A DNA stretch of 64,000 nt from Clostridiales bacterium (GTDB taxonomy: Bacteria; Bacillota; Clostridia; Oscillospirales; Oscillospiraceae): the NCBI GenBank assembly GCA_003525905.1, contig DQIA01000104.1:12368-76367 (forward strand), in the 5' to 3' direction. Positions within the stretch are counted from its first letter, which is position 1, and every line of letters begins with the position of its first letter. Below, piece by piece: positions 34,487-41,588 of the stretch. A model generated the notes under the pieces. It did no database searches. It saw nothing but the letters and a program-made list of their open reading frames with translations, and was not told the origin of the DNA. The position numbers were made by a program, and so were the translations under genes.

Positions 34487-34850
34487 TAAGCCGGGGGTAG
34501 CCCTGGTACGCTTCTATGAGAACGCCGAGCCGTTTGAGGAAAAGCGGGACGAGCTGACCATCAGCGGGTGGGTGTACGACGAATATCACCTGGAGCTGAA
34601 TATGTACGACGGCCTGAGTGAAGACATCCTCGGCAACTATGCCGGTTATCTGGCGCAAGCCAAGCTGCACGAGGCGGAGGGCAAGACGATCCCCTCCCTG
34701 CAGCAGCAGGTAGCCGACCTGGAGACCGACAAGGCGGCATTGACGGAAAAGGTGACGAGCCTTGAGGGGCAGGTCACCGATACGCAGATGGCGCTATGCG
34801 ATGTCTACGAACAGATCGTCGCCGTGACATCTACAACAGGAGGCGAGTAA
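34428..34850 (+). CDS. Prophage protein of the post-fibre region (coiled coil)
   Basis: 140 residues from ATG 34428, with GAAGGAGGT upstream inside the RT gene. A folded N-terminal half (GVALVRFYENAEPFEEKRDE, ISGWVYDEYHLEL) and a C-terminal coiled coil (IPSLQQQVADLETDKAALTEKV). Equivalent proteins follow tail fibres in clostridial prophages, upstream of CD1375-like proteins. It does not look like the DGR accessory factor Avd, which is a basic four-helix bundle. Confidence 0.65.
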   Translation: MRVRGDNAPSNAFSLEEQPNKPGVALVRFYENAEPFEEKRDELTISGWVYDEYHLELNMYDGLSEDILGNYAGYLAQAKLHEAEGKTIPSLQQQVADLETDKAALTEKVTSLEGQVTDTQMALCDVYEQIVAVTSTTGGE

Positions 34851-34853
34851 CCG

Positions 34854-34994
34854 ATGGCGAGCAATTACATGGTGAAGGTCTACGCAGACCTGATCCGCAA
34901 AGGGAAAAAGACGATTGAGGAAGTTCCTGACCCGCTGCAAGCAGCCGTCCGGAAAATCCTCGAAAATAGCAAGAATGGAGCTGAGGGCTTATGA
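34854..34994 (+). CDS. CD1375-like small protein, copy 1
   Basis: 46 residues: MASNYMVKVYADLIRKGKKT then IEEVPDPLQAAVRKIL. It matches the short CD1375/XkdX-type proteins of clostridial phages. AGGAGGCGAG precedes the ATG. A paralogue lies 54 nt downstream, and a terminator-like hairpin overlaps its 3' end. Confidence 0.75.
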   Translation: MASNYMVKVYADLIRKGKKTIEEVPDPLQAAVRKILENSKNGAEGL

Positions 34995-35018
34995 AAAGCC
35001 TTCGGCTCCTTCTTTTAT
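34977..35018 (+). terminator. Hairpin with T-rich tail overlapping the first CD1375-like gene end
   Basis: GGAGCTGAGGGCTT pairs with AAGCCTTCGGCTCC (14 bp, two wobbles) and is followed by TTCTTTTAT. Confidence 0.7.
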
Positions 35019-35047
35019 ACATTCTGATAGGAAAGGAGGTAGCAGTT

Positions 35048-35164
35048 ATGGCAGTTGTCTACGCGACCCTGATCGTCAAGGGCAAGAAGACCATCGACCA
35101 GGTTCCGAGCCTGATTCGGAAGCAGGTCGAGGAGATCCTGGCAGATCTCGAAGTCACCGTCTGA
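35048..35164 (+). CDS. CD1375-like small protein, copy 2
   Basis: 38 residues: MAVVYATLIVKGKKTIDQVP, SLIRKQVEEIL. The central KGKKTI..VP is shared with the preceding paralogue. GGAAAGGAGGT lies upstream. Confidence 0.75.
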   Translation: MAVVYATLIVKGKKTIDQVPSLIRKQVEEILADLEVTV

Positions 35165-35182
35165 CCACGGCATTGATACGGA

Positions 35183-35213
35183 GGGCAGCTCCTTTGCGGG
35201 GGCTGCCCTTCTT
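35183..35213 (+). terminator. Terminator after the second CD1375-like gene
   Basis: GGGCAGCTCC and GGGGCTGCCC form a 10-bp stem (one wobble) followed by TTCTT. It separates the fibre region from the lysis genes. Confidence 0.7.
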
Positions 35214-35238
35214 ATCACGCGCAGAGGAGGATTGAGAG

Positions 35239-35664
35239 ATGACGCTCAAGGAGATTTTGTTTGGTGGGGGAAGTGCGCTGTTTGTGCTGCTGACGCTGCT
35301 CCAGCTCGCCCCCATCAAAATCAATCCGTGGTCTGCAATAGCAAAGGCTTTCGGGCGCGCTATCAACAGCGAGGTCTTGGAGAAGGTCGGAAAGCTCGAA
35401 AGCGAGCTGCAGTGCGTTCGGTCTGGCATGGCCGAGGAAAAGGCCGTCAACTGCCGGGCGCGCATTCTACGCTTCGGCGATGAATGTCTCCACGGCGAGC
35501 GCCACACCAAAGATCATTTCGACCAAACGCTCCGGGACATCGCCGCCTACGAACGATACTGCGAGGATCACCCGGAGTTTGAAAACAATGTAACAGAGCT
35601 GACCAGTGACCGGATCAAGACGATATATCGCCGGTGCTTGGACAGCAACGACTTTTTGCAGTAA
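35239..35664 (+). CDS. Membrane-anchored lysis-region protein
   Basis: 141 residues: one N-terminal transmembrane helix (FGGGSALFVLLTLLQLAPI), then a soluble helical part with several Cys. Proteins of this build regularly stand before the holin in clostridial prophages. AGAGGAGG upstream. Confidence 0.65.
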   Translation: MTLKEILFGGGSALFVLLTLLQLAPIKINPWSAIAKAFGRAINSEVLEKVGKLESELQCVRSGMAEEKAVNCRARILRFGDECLHGERHTKDHFDQTLRDIAAYERYCEDHPEFENNVTELTSDRIKTIYRRCLDSNDFLQ

Positions 35665-35676
35665 GGAGGACGCACA

Positions 35677-36087
35677 ATGAACGTGCTGGATATGACGATC
35701 ATCCGCCTGGCCGCAGGGCTTGTGCTACTGATCGCCGCGAACATTGCCCTCGGTTCCATCAATGCCATCATTGATGGGGAATGGGATCAGACGAAGTTCC
35801 GCAACGGCTGCATCAAGAGTGCAGTTGTGGCAGCGGCGCTGGTCGCGGTCTACTTCGCCGGGTACCTCAACCCCGATCTGATGGTGGTGGAGGTCGATGG
35901 GCAGACCGTAAACCTGATGACAGCGGTATCGCTGGCTATGCTGGCAGCCTTTACCGCCTATGCCGTTGATGTACTGAAAAAGCTGAAGGATATGCTCTCT
36001 ACCACGACGCCCGGGGCGGACGCGGCGCCTGCTGCGCTGCCTGCCGGTAAGAGCAAGGAAGACCATACCGTCCCCGAGGAGGAATGA
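35677..36087 (+). CDS. Phage holin
   Basis: 136 residues with an N-terminal helix (LAAGLVLLIAANIALGSINA), a second helix (SAVVAAALVAVYFAGYL) and a third (LMTAVSLAMLAAFTAYAV), then a charged C-terminal tail (KSKEDHTVPEEE), as in phi LC3/Cp-1-type holins. It precedes the endolysin by 3 nt. It permeabilises the membrane to release the amidase. Confidence 0.85.
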   Translation: MNVLDMTIIRLAAGLVLLIAANIALGSINAIIDGEWDQTKFRNGCIKSAVVAAALVAVYFAGYLNPDLMVVEVDGQTVNLMTAVSLAMLAAFTAYAVDVLKKLKDMLSTTTPGADAAPAALPAGKSKEDHTVPEEE

Positions 36088-36090
36088 CCT

Positions 36091-36876
36091 ATGAGCAATA
36101 GCCCTCTTGTCAGCTACACAAAGCTCAGCCCGAATCACTCCGGGCAGAGGACCCGTAAGATCGACCGCATCACGCCGCACTGCGTAGTTGGCCAGTGCAG
36201 CGTGGAGCGGTTGGGAGATATCTTCCTCCCTGCCTCCAGAGAGGCGAGCTGCAATTACGGAATCGGCGCAGACGGCCGCGTCGGTATGTATGTTGAGGAG
36301 AAAAACCGATCCTGGTGTTCCTCCAGCAATGCAAACGACCAGCGGGCGGTGACTATCGAATGTGCGTCCGATGGCGCAGAGCCGTACGCATTCCGCGATG
36401 TAGTTTACAAATCGCTCATTACGCTTTGCGTCGACATCTGCAAGCGCAACGGCAAGACCAAGCTGCTCTGGCTGGAGGATAAGGACAAGACGCTCGCCTA
36501 CACCCCTGCACCGGACGAGATGGTGCTGACCGTACACCGCTGGTTTGCCAACAAAAGCTGCCCCGGGAACTGGATGTACGCCCGCATGGGCGACCTCGCC
36601 GAAAAGGTGACAGCCCAGCTTTCCGCAGGCATGGACGAGGAGGATGACGATATGGATATCAACAAATTCAAGGAGCTTTGGCGTGAGATGCGCAAGGAGC
36701 TTCAGGACAACGATGCTTCCGCCTACTCGGAGGAAGCGCGCAAATGGGCCGTGGATAACGGCATCATTCGCGGCGGCAACTCCGATGAGTTCAATGGAAT
36801 GTGGGAGGACATGATGACCCGCGAGCAGCTGGTGACCGTCCTCTACCGCTTCGCCCAGAAGTTTGGGCTGAGCTGA
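36091..36876 (+). CDS. Endolysin: N-acetylmuramoyl-L-alanine amidase
   Basis: 261 residues. Amidase_2/PGRP domain (about 1-170): zinc-ligand candidates in ITPHCVVGQ, TVHRWF and SCPGNWMY, plus CNYGIGADGRVGMYVEE. Residues 205-255 (YSEEARKWAVDNGIIRGG... MMTREQLVTVLYRF) look like a single SLH repeat that could bind the cell wall. The linker is acidic. The stop overlaps the next start (TGATG). Confidence 0.92.
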   Translation: MSNSPLVSYTKLSPNHSGQRTRKIDRITPHCVVGQCSVERLGDIFLPASREASCNYGIGADGRVGMYVEEKNRSWCSSSNANDQRAVTIECASDGAEPYAFRDVVYKSLITLCVDICKRNGKTKLLWLEDKDKTLAYTPAPDEMVLTVHRWFANKSCPGNWMYARMGDLAEKVTAQLSAGMDEEDDDMDINKFKELWREMRKELQDNDASAYSEEARKWAVDNGIIRGGNSDEFNGMWEDMMTREQLVTVLYRFAQKFGLS

Positions 36877-37208
36877 TGGCAAAGCGCAAGCGCAGAGCCG
36901 CGAAGAAGCGCAAGGTCGAATGGAGTAAGGTCGTGTGCCTGCTGGCGATGCTGGCCGGTCTGTTGATCGTTCAAGAATGTCTGTTCCTCATGTATCTGTG
37001 CATCAAAAGCGGCTATACCGCCGCCGCTGCATGGCTTACTGCCGCCACTGGCGTTGGCGAGGCGATCATCATCGCCGGAGCAAACGGCTACCTCTCGCTT
37101 GCGAAGTCCGACCACAAGCGTGGCGGGATCACCTTTGAGGCAGCCAAGGCAAACAACTTCCGGACCGACACGGAGGACGACGGCAGCATCGACAGCCCCG
37201 CCATCTGA
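36876..37208 (+). CDS. Small two-helix membrane protein, second holin-like
   Basis: 110 residues: a very basic start (MAKRKRRAAKKRKVEW), helix VVCLLAMLAGLLIVQECLFL and helix GYTAAAAWLTAATGVGEAII, then an acidic tail. Placed after the endolysin and before the terminator; may act as an accessory holin. Function inferred from position. Confidence 0.65.
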   Translation: MAKRKRRAAKKRKVEWSKVVCLLAMLAGLLIVQECLFLMYLCIKSGYTAAAAWLTAATGVGEAIIIAGANGYLSLAKSDHKRGGITFEAAKANNFRTDTEDDGSIDSPAI

Positions 37209-37227
37209 ATACCGCCCACACAATGAA

Positions 37228-37275
37228 AGCCCCCTCGCAGGATTTTACCGTCCTGTCGAGGGGGCTTTTTCTATT
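37228..37275 (+). terminator. End of the late operon
   Basis: AGCCCCCTCG/CGAGGGGGCT with an additional CAGGA/TCCTG inner stem, then TTTTTCTATTTT. A strong intrinsic terminator between the rightward late genes and the leftward accessory operon. Confidence 0.9.
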
Positions 37276-37381
37276 TTCCGGCGCTTTCGCGTTTACGGGG
37301 CGCAGGAGCGTTTTTCGCATTTGGGTGGGCGTCTACCCTCCCACGCCGCAAAGGTGGTGTTGCAACTCGCCTACGGGCCTG

Positions 37382-37672
37382 TCAGGTGGTGTTCCCGCTG
37401 ACATCCACTATGTCCACCGCAATAATCTCCACCAGCCGGTCGCCGGCCGCGCCCATATTGAGGCAGGAGCCGATGCGATAGTAGTCCCGGATATCCTGCT
37501 CGGTGCCGTGAATCCTGGTGGTGATGGCGTCGCCGTCGGCCAGGTGGACGACCACGACCTTCTCGGTGCATCGCTCCAGGTAGGCGCAGAATTCCTCGTA
37601 GCTCATGTGGCCCTCCGCTTTCATCGCGGCACTGGCAGCGGCCAGCTCCTCGGGCGTCCAAGATTTACTCAC
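37382..37672 (-). CDS. Accessory operon protein, last gene (96 aa)
   Basis: GTG start overlapping the previous stop by 4 nt (GTGA), with AAGGGAG upstream. 96 residues: MSKSWTPEELAAASAAMKAE, then YLERCTEKVVVVHLADGDAI, a compact alpha/beta domain. Not recognised. Confidence 0.65.
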   Translation of the reverse strand: MSKSWTPEELAAASAAMKAEGHMSYEEFCAYLERCTEKVVVVHLADGDAITTRIHGTEQDIRDYYRIGSCLNMGAAGDRLVEIIAVDIVDVSGNTT

Positions 37673-38139
37673 AGGTATTGTCTCCCTTCTTCATCGTCCA
37701 CGGTGAAATGATAGCCCTCGGTCAAAAGCACAGTCCCTTTGATTGGCGCGTGGATCATGACGGTACGGCGACCGATGTAATCCGCTGGAATTTCACCGCG
37801 CTCGACCATATCCCGAAAGTACGGGCAATCATTCCAGCGGTCGGTGTACTGCTCACGCGCCCACGCTGCGGCGGAGTAGTGCCTCCTCATGCGCCAGTTC
37901 TCCGGCGCGGAGACGATAGCCCATGCGGTCAGCGGCCGCCGATCCCCCGTCATGTCTTCCAGCGCCTCCACCGTGCCGCAGGCATCGCAGATATGGACCG
38001 TTGCCCTGCGGCTCAGTGCGTTGCGGGTGACGCTCTCCGCGTCCATCGCCATCTTCCCGCAGCGGGGGCAGGCAAAATGCCCGCCCTGCTGCTTCTCTGC
38101 AAAACGCTCGATCAGTGTCTTGGCTTCGTTCTCGTTCAT
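37669..38139 (-). CDS. Zinc-finger accessory protein (156 aa)
   Basis: ATG 38139 has GAAAGGAGAG upstream. Residues 20-60 hold CPRCGKMAMDA...HICDACGTVEALEDM, a treble-clef-like zinc site. The second half includes PADYIGRRTVMIHAP and a C-terminal beta hairpin. Similar proteins occur on firmicute mobile elements; role unknown. Confidence 0.7.
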   Translation of the reverse strand: MNENEAKTLIERFAEKQQGGHFACPRCGKMAMDAESVTRNALSRRATVHICDACGTVEALEDMTGDRRPLTAWAIVSAPENWRMRRHYSAAAWAREQYTDRWNDCPYFRDMVERGEIPADYIGRRTVMIHAPIKGTVLLTEGYHFTVDDEEGRQYL

Positions 38140-38155
38140 AGAAATCTCTCCTTTC

Positions 38156-38419
38156 TCAGAACTGTTTGATGATGTCCTGCGCGTTTTCGCCGTAGTAACT
38201 CTTAATCCATCTATCGGCAAGGATTTCAATGTCAGTGGTGCGCTCGTAGCGCACGTCAATCAACAGCGTTTGCGTTGATGTCTTAACCGTCATGTAGTAG
38301 CCTGTGCCGTAGTGCTTGTTGTCGGTGGGGGGAACGAGGGTAAATGTGAGACTTTCGGTAAAAGGCTCGCCCTCACAGGTTGTCCCCTTGACGGTAGCAC
38401 TCATAGTGTTGTAATCCAT
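38156..38419 (-). CDS. Accessory operon protein (87 aa)
   Basis: ATG 38419 with AGAAAGGACAC upstream. MDYNTMSATVKGTTCEGEPF and TFTLVPPTDNKHYGTGYYMT suggest a beta-sandwich of about 90 residues ending in a helix. Unrecognised. Confidence 0.65.
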   Translation of the reverse strand: MDYNTMSATVKGTTCEGEPFTESLTFTLVPPTDNKHYGTGYYMTVKTSTQTLLIDVRYERTTDIEILADRWIKSYYGENAQDIIKQF

Positions 38420-38467
38420 ATCGTGTCCTTTCTCCCCGTCGTGCCGATAGGTCAGCCGGTCATGCAA

Positions 38468-38698
38468 TTACAACTTGGCGTTGTAGTCTTTCAACTTGAC
38501 TTGGATGATGATTTCTTCGCGGCCCATGGTAACATAGGTGATTTTGGCTTCCAGAACTCCCGGCATCGCTTGCGCTGGGATTTTGTATAAGCTGCGGAAG
38601 TGGCCGATCTCCTGCATACCGGCTTTCACCACAACGGGGATTTCATCGCTGGCCGCGCCGATCTGACTGCAAAAGTCGAAGACAGTAATTTTTCTCAT
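38468..38698 (-). CDS. Accessory operon protein (76 aa)
   Basis: ATG 38698 with GGGGGA 9-10 nt upstream; a TTG at 38704 overlapping the preceding stop is the alternative. Sequence MRKITVFDFCSQIGAASDEI... is short alpha/beta without known motifs. Confidence 0.6.
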   Translation of the reverse strand: MRKITVFDFCSQIGAASDEIPVVVKAGMQEIGHFRSLYKIPAQAMPGVLEAKITYVTMGREEIIIQVKLKDYNAKL

Positions 38699-38700
38699 GC

Positions 38701-39150
38701 TCAATAGTCCCCCTCAATACATTCGTCTGCTTCGGTGTAATATGCTCCGTCGTAGCCTTTTGCCATGACCTTTTCGTAGCAGCCGAAGCAGACCAGCCGG
38801 AAAGTGATGCCGTGGCAGTCGCGCGTAAAGGTCATGTCCTCCCGCAGAAACTCGCCCTTGCAGACTGGGCATTCAATCTTCCGCACTTCCTCCCAGCCGG
38901 CGTCTTCCAGATCGTCGAAGCCGTTCCAAACGTCCTCCAAGACGATCTGCTTTTCCTCGTTGACAATCAGGCACGCGGCTTCGTCGCCGTAAAGTTCGCT
39001 TTCGAGCAGGAACAGGTGTGCGGTAAGCGTTTCCGGTTTGCCGTCCACGTCCGGGGTAATCTTATAATCGCCCTCGTCAATGACGTACCACGTTCCCTTG
39101 TGACCGGTGATCTCAATGCCGCCGCTGCTACGATCCAGCTTTTTACTCAT
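38701..39150 (-). CDS. Zinc-finger accessory protein (149 aa)
   Basis: ATG 39150 has GGGGAGG upstream and overlaps the preceding stop by 8 nt. The first half is beta-rich (IEITGHKGTWYVIDEGDYKI). Cys pairs CPVCKGEFL and CFGCYEKV near 100-130 indicate a zinc site. The acidic end reads EADECIEGDY. Unknown function. Confidence 0.65.
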   Translation of the reverse strand: MSKKLDRSSGGIEITGHKGTWYVIDEGDYKITPDVDGKPETLTAHLFLLESELYGDEAACLIVNEEKQIVLEDVWNGFDDLEDAGWEEVRKIECPVCKGEFLREDMTFTRDCHGITFRLVCFGCYEKVMAKGYDGAYYTEADECIEGDY

Positions 39151-39352
39151 CGTCATCGTCCTCCCCATAGTCTTCTTCAAAGCGGCCCTCGGTAATGCCG
39201 CCGTAGGTGTAGCCGTTGTCAAAACTCAGATAGACCGGCGTATCTTCATCGTACTGGGCGAGGAAGTTAATCAGCTCGCCGGCCGTCATCGTTCTGCGGA
39301 TCTGGTCGATGCCGTAACCTTCGCGGAAAGTAGAACAAATCAGCTTTTTCAT
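39143..39352 (-). CDS. Small acidic accessory protein (69 aa)
   Basis: AAAGGAGCG precedes the ATG. MTAGELINFLAQYDEDTPVY then LSFDNGYTYGGIT is a recurring pattern in small proteins of gut-firmicute mobile DNA; the end (EEDYGEDDDDE) is very acidic. No function known to me. Confidence 0.65.
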   Translation of the reverse strand: MKKLICSTFREGYGIDQIRRTMTAGELINFLAQYDEDTPVYLSFDNGYTYGGITEGRFEEDYGEDDDDE

Positions 39353-39368
39353 TGTCGGCGCTCCTTTC

Positions 39369-39788
39369 TCAAAATCTGAATACCAGCCCTTTGACCTCGC
39401 GGCGGCCTGATGGATCGTGCAGTGGATCGCGGGTAACAGTTCCGACGCCCTCCAGATATGCGCCCTCGGCTACCAAGGCGTGGACACTTTCCATGAGCGC
39501 GGTTGACTGATCTGTGACGATAATCTCGTCAATATCAGCTGCGGTTAATGCAGCAACGAATTCTTTCATCACGCCGTCCTTAATCTGACTGCCCCATGGA
39601 AGCGCTCTGACCTCAAACATATCGGCTCGGTCTTCCGTGCTCTGCTCCCAGCTCCGGTATGCGTAAACCTGTCCGCGAGTGGGGTTCTTCTCCGTATCGT
39701 GGAGTTTTTCAAAGTATTCCTTTACAGTATCTCTGTTGAGCATATCCAAAATCTCCTGCCTGATTTCATCGGTGATATTGATCTTCAT
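39369..39788 (-). CDS. Accessory operon protein (139 aa)
   Basis: AGAAAGGCAAC lies before the ATG. The 139 residues show an N-terminal helix (EIRQEILDMLNRDTVKEYFEKL) and a mixed C-terminal domain (DIDEIIVTDQSTALMES). Unrecognised. Confidence 0.6.
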   Translation of the reverse strand: MKINITDEIRQEILDMLNRDTVKEYFEKLHDTEKNPTRGQVYAYRSWEQSTEDRADMFEVRALPWGSQIKDGVMKEFVAALTAADIDEIIVTDQSTALMESVHALVAEGAYLEGVGTVTRDPLHDPSGRREVKGLVFRF

Positions 39789-39833
39789 CGTTGTTGCCTT
39801 TCTGCCCTCGTGACCTCCGGGGCGGGCGGTGAT

Positions 39834-40430
39834 TTAGCAGCAGTAGAAGCGAAGCTCGCCGTTGACCAGCTCATACATGCAGCAGGCGCAGTCAAAGCGG
39901 ACGTAGTTCCAGTCGGTGGATTCGTACACGGGCGCGCGGTCGAAGGTGCCGGACTTGCGAAGGCGGCTGTGCTTGTTGACCTCGTAGGTGTTGACCTCGT
40001 GCAGAATGTGAATCTTCTCGGGAGCAAAGCCACACTCGTCAGCGATAAACGCCTTGGCCTCCTCGTCGGTCATCGTCTTGCCGCAGTCGGCAAGGTGGGC
40101 GTAGTCGTTCTGGCTCATGTTCGTGCCGGCACCATCGCTGGGCTTCCATTCAAGCTCGCGGTCCAGCTCGGCGGTCAGCTCGTCGATCCGCTTTTCACGG
40201 TCGGCCATATCCTTCTTGTACTGCCGCTCGCTCTCCAGCAGCAGGCTGTTCAGTCGGTCGATCTCGGCGGCCCTGGCCTTGCAGAGCTTCCGCGCCCCGC
40301 CGTCCTTGACGAAAGCCTTACAAAAGGCGTCCTTGTCACCGTCGAAGTCGTAATAGGCTTCTTCGATCTTGGCGTACTCTTTGGCGGTCGGCTCGAAGCC
40401 GGTGCGGTCGATAAACTCGGACATCATCAT
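39834..40430 (-). CDS. Coiled-coil accessory protein (198 aa)
   Basis: AAGGAGGAACGC precedes the ATG triplet at 40430. Residues 45-95 form a coiled coil (RAAEIDRLNSLLLESERQYK); the C-terminus contains CACCMYEL and ends FYCC. Largest gene of the leftward operon; function unknown. Confidence 0.65.
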   Translation of the reverse strand: MMMSEFIDRTGFEPTAKEYAKIEEAYYDFDGDKDAFCKAFVKDGGARKLCKARAAEIDRLNSLLLESERQYKKDMADREKRIDELTAELDRELEWKPSDGAGTNMSQNDYAHLADCGKTMTDEEAKAFIADECGFAPEKIHILHEVNTYEVNKHSRLRKSGTFDRAPVYESTDWNYVRFDCACCMYELVNGELRFYCC

Positions 40431-40443
40431 TTTGCGTTCCTCC

Positions 40444-40472
40444 TTGATTTTTCTGCCTTACTCGGTTATAAT
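40444..40472 (+). promoter_or_regulatory. Candidate rightward promoter inside the leftward operon
   Basis: TTGATT, 17-nt spacer, TATAAT on the plus strand, pointing at a hairpin-plus-T-tract 75 nt downstream with no plus-strand gene between. Confidence 0.5.
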
Positions 40473-40478
40473 CAAGGC

Positions 40479-40554
40479 GGCGGGAGTAAGGCTTCCCGCT
40501 CGCCTTTCGGGGTGTTTGAGTAGCGGCGCTTTAGCGGGGGTCGCTACTCTTTTT
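40479..40554 (+). ncRNA. Candidate antisense small RNA
   Basis: The stretch starts at the predicted start site of the plus-strand promoter. It contains a GCGGGA/TCCCGC stem (40480-40499) and ends with GAGTAGCG/CGCTACTC followed by TTTTT (40518-40554), a good intrinsic terminator only on this strand. It would be antisense to the mRNA leader between the 38-aa and 198-aa genes. Prediction only. Confidence 0.45.
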
Positions 40555-40669
40555 ATGCCTTGACCTTGCTATCTCGCACGATCTTTGCGGCGGTAGCCGG
40601 ATCGTCGGCGGTTGCTTCAATCAGCTTTGCGATGTTCTCTAAGAACTGATTGAGCTCGGCGGTTGTCAT
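40553..40669 (-). CDS. First gene of the leftward operon (38 aa)
   Basis: ATG 40669 with AAAGGAAGTGAGG upstream. Product MTTAELNQFLENIAKLIEAT, then ADDPATAAKIVRDSKVKA, one long amphipathic helix. Immediately follows the leftward promoter leader. Could be a small regulator or toxin/antitoxin-like peptide; unproven. Confidence 0.6.
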   Translation of the reverse strand: MTTAELNQFLENIAKLIEATADDPATAAKIVRDSKVKA

Positions 40670-40727
40670 CTCGTTCAAGTCCTCACTTCCTTTCGTAAGA
40701 GGCTTTCGACCTCTGCCTTACGAGTAT

Positions 40728-40756
40728 ATAGTACACCATTTTGATTTACTTGTCAA
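40728..40756 (-). promoter_or_regulatory. Leftward promoter of the accessory operon
   Basis: On the minus strand: TTGACA, 17 nt, TGTACTAT (extended -10 TACTAT). It mirrors the rightward promoter at 40800-40828; both begin TTGACAAGT and end TGTACTAT. Confidence 0.85.
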
Positions 40757-40799
40757 TGGTTTTGATAAACTTTTTTGATTTATTTTCAAACTTTTTCAG

Positions 40800-40828
40800 T
40801 TGACAAGTCCACTCTTTTGATGTACTAT
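40800..40828 (+). promoter_or_regulatory. Rightward promoter of the small HTH gene
   Basis: TTGACA, 17 nt, TACTAT with TG extension. The 43 bp between the two back-to-back promoters contain repeated TTTTGAT motifs (also inside the spacers), possible operator sites. Confidence 0.85.
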
Positions 40829-40856
40829 GTGAAGTACAGAAAGGAGAGTGCATATT

Positions 40857-41099
40857 GTGTCGGTATCGGACAAGGTAAAGGGGCTGCTGGCTCTCTGCGG
40901 CAAGAAGCAGGTCGACATGGCTGCAAGCTTCGGAATGAGTAAGCAAACGATGGGAAACAAGATGAATCGCGGGAGTTGGTCTGCCAACGATCTCGCAAAG
41001 GCTGCGGAATTCTGCGGCTGCAAACTGGCGTTTATTATGCCAGACGGTCAGCAGATCATCATTGATGTTGAGGAAAAAGAAAAGGCCCCGGGCGAATGA
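40857..41099 (+). CDS. Small XRE-like HTH regulator (80 aa)
   Basis: GTG 40857 lies 10 nt after AAGGAG. HTH is visible: KQVDMAASFGMSKQTMGNKM, followed by a dimerisation-like tail (CKLAFIMPDGQQIIIDVEE). Driven by the near-consensus promoter opposite the leftward operon, so it probably represses that operon and itself. The frame is open upstream to GTG 40848, but that start is too close to the ribosome site. Confidence 0.8.
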   Translation: MSVSDKVKGLLALCGKKQVDMAASFGMSKQTMGNKMNRGSWSANDLAKAAEFCGCKLAFIMPDGQQIIIDVEEKEKAPGE

Positions 41100-41122
41100 A
41101 CGCCCGAGGCCTCGGAGCAGGC

Positions 41123-41377
41123 TTAACGCTTGCTATGTATATCCGCGCCGGTGCGCGTCTTGACTCTGGTCTCCTTGTTTTCCTCTCGGATCATCAGGTC
41201 TGACAGCTCGCACCCCAGCGCCTCACAAATAAGATCCAGATGCTCCAGGTTTACCCTTTCTGCGATCTCATGGTACAGGTCATTGATTGTCGAAGGTCGA
41301 ATGCCTGTTGCCCTTGCAAGGTCAGCTTGTGACCACCTCCGCTCGCCAAGCCGGGTGGACAGTAAAATCCTAATCAT
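41123..41377 (-). CDS. XRE-family HTH regulator (84 aa)
   Basis: A Cro/CI-type HTH fills the protein: RRWSQADLARATGIRPSTIN, DLYHEIAERVNLEHLDLICE. ATG 41377 is preferred over 41383 for spacing from AAAGGAGC. It belongs to the YozG/Cro-like group that often governs its own gene. Direct repeats in its promoter are probable operators. Confidence 0.85.
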   Translation of the reverse strand: MIRILLSTRLGERRWSQADLARATGIRPSTINDLYHEIAERVNLEHLDLICEALGCELSDLMIREENKETRVKTRTGADIHSKR

Positions 41378-41393
41378 AGCCATGCTCCTTTAC

Positions 41394-41446
41394 GGTAGAT
41401 TCTAACAACGATTTTAGAATCTCGCTGGATTTTGGTAGATTATAAC
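41394..41446 (-). promoter_or_regulatory. Operator-like direct repeats and -10 before the leftward XRE gene
   Basis: GGTAGATTCTAAC (41394-41406) and GGTAGATTATAAC (41434-41446) are 40 bp apart. The second includes TATAAT on the minus strand (41439-41444). AGATTCT/AGAATCT and ATAACG/CGTTAT inverted repeats lie in the same stretch. Confidence 0.55.
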
Positions 41447-41475
41447 GAAATCCGTTATGGCTATGAAAAAACACA

Positions 41476-41522
41476 AAGAGGCTACCGCGCAGGAACAATC
41501 CTGTGCAGTAGCCTCTTTTTTA
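41476..41522. terminator. Bidirectional terminator near the prophage right end
   Basis: AAGAGGCTAC...GTAGCCTCTT with inner GCAGGA/TCCTGTGC pairing and loop ACAA. T-run on the plus side, A-run on the minus side. Confidence 0.8.
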
Positions 41523-41588
41523 TTCTTCCGCGTCGAGCGGACAGACCAAAACGAAGACTCCGCCGACCATATAGATTGCAGAGATAGG

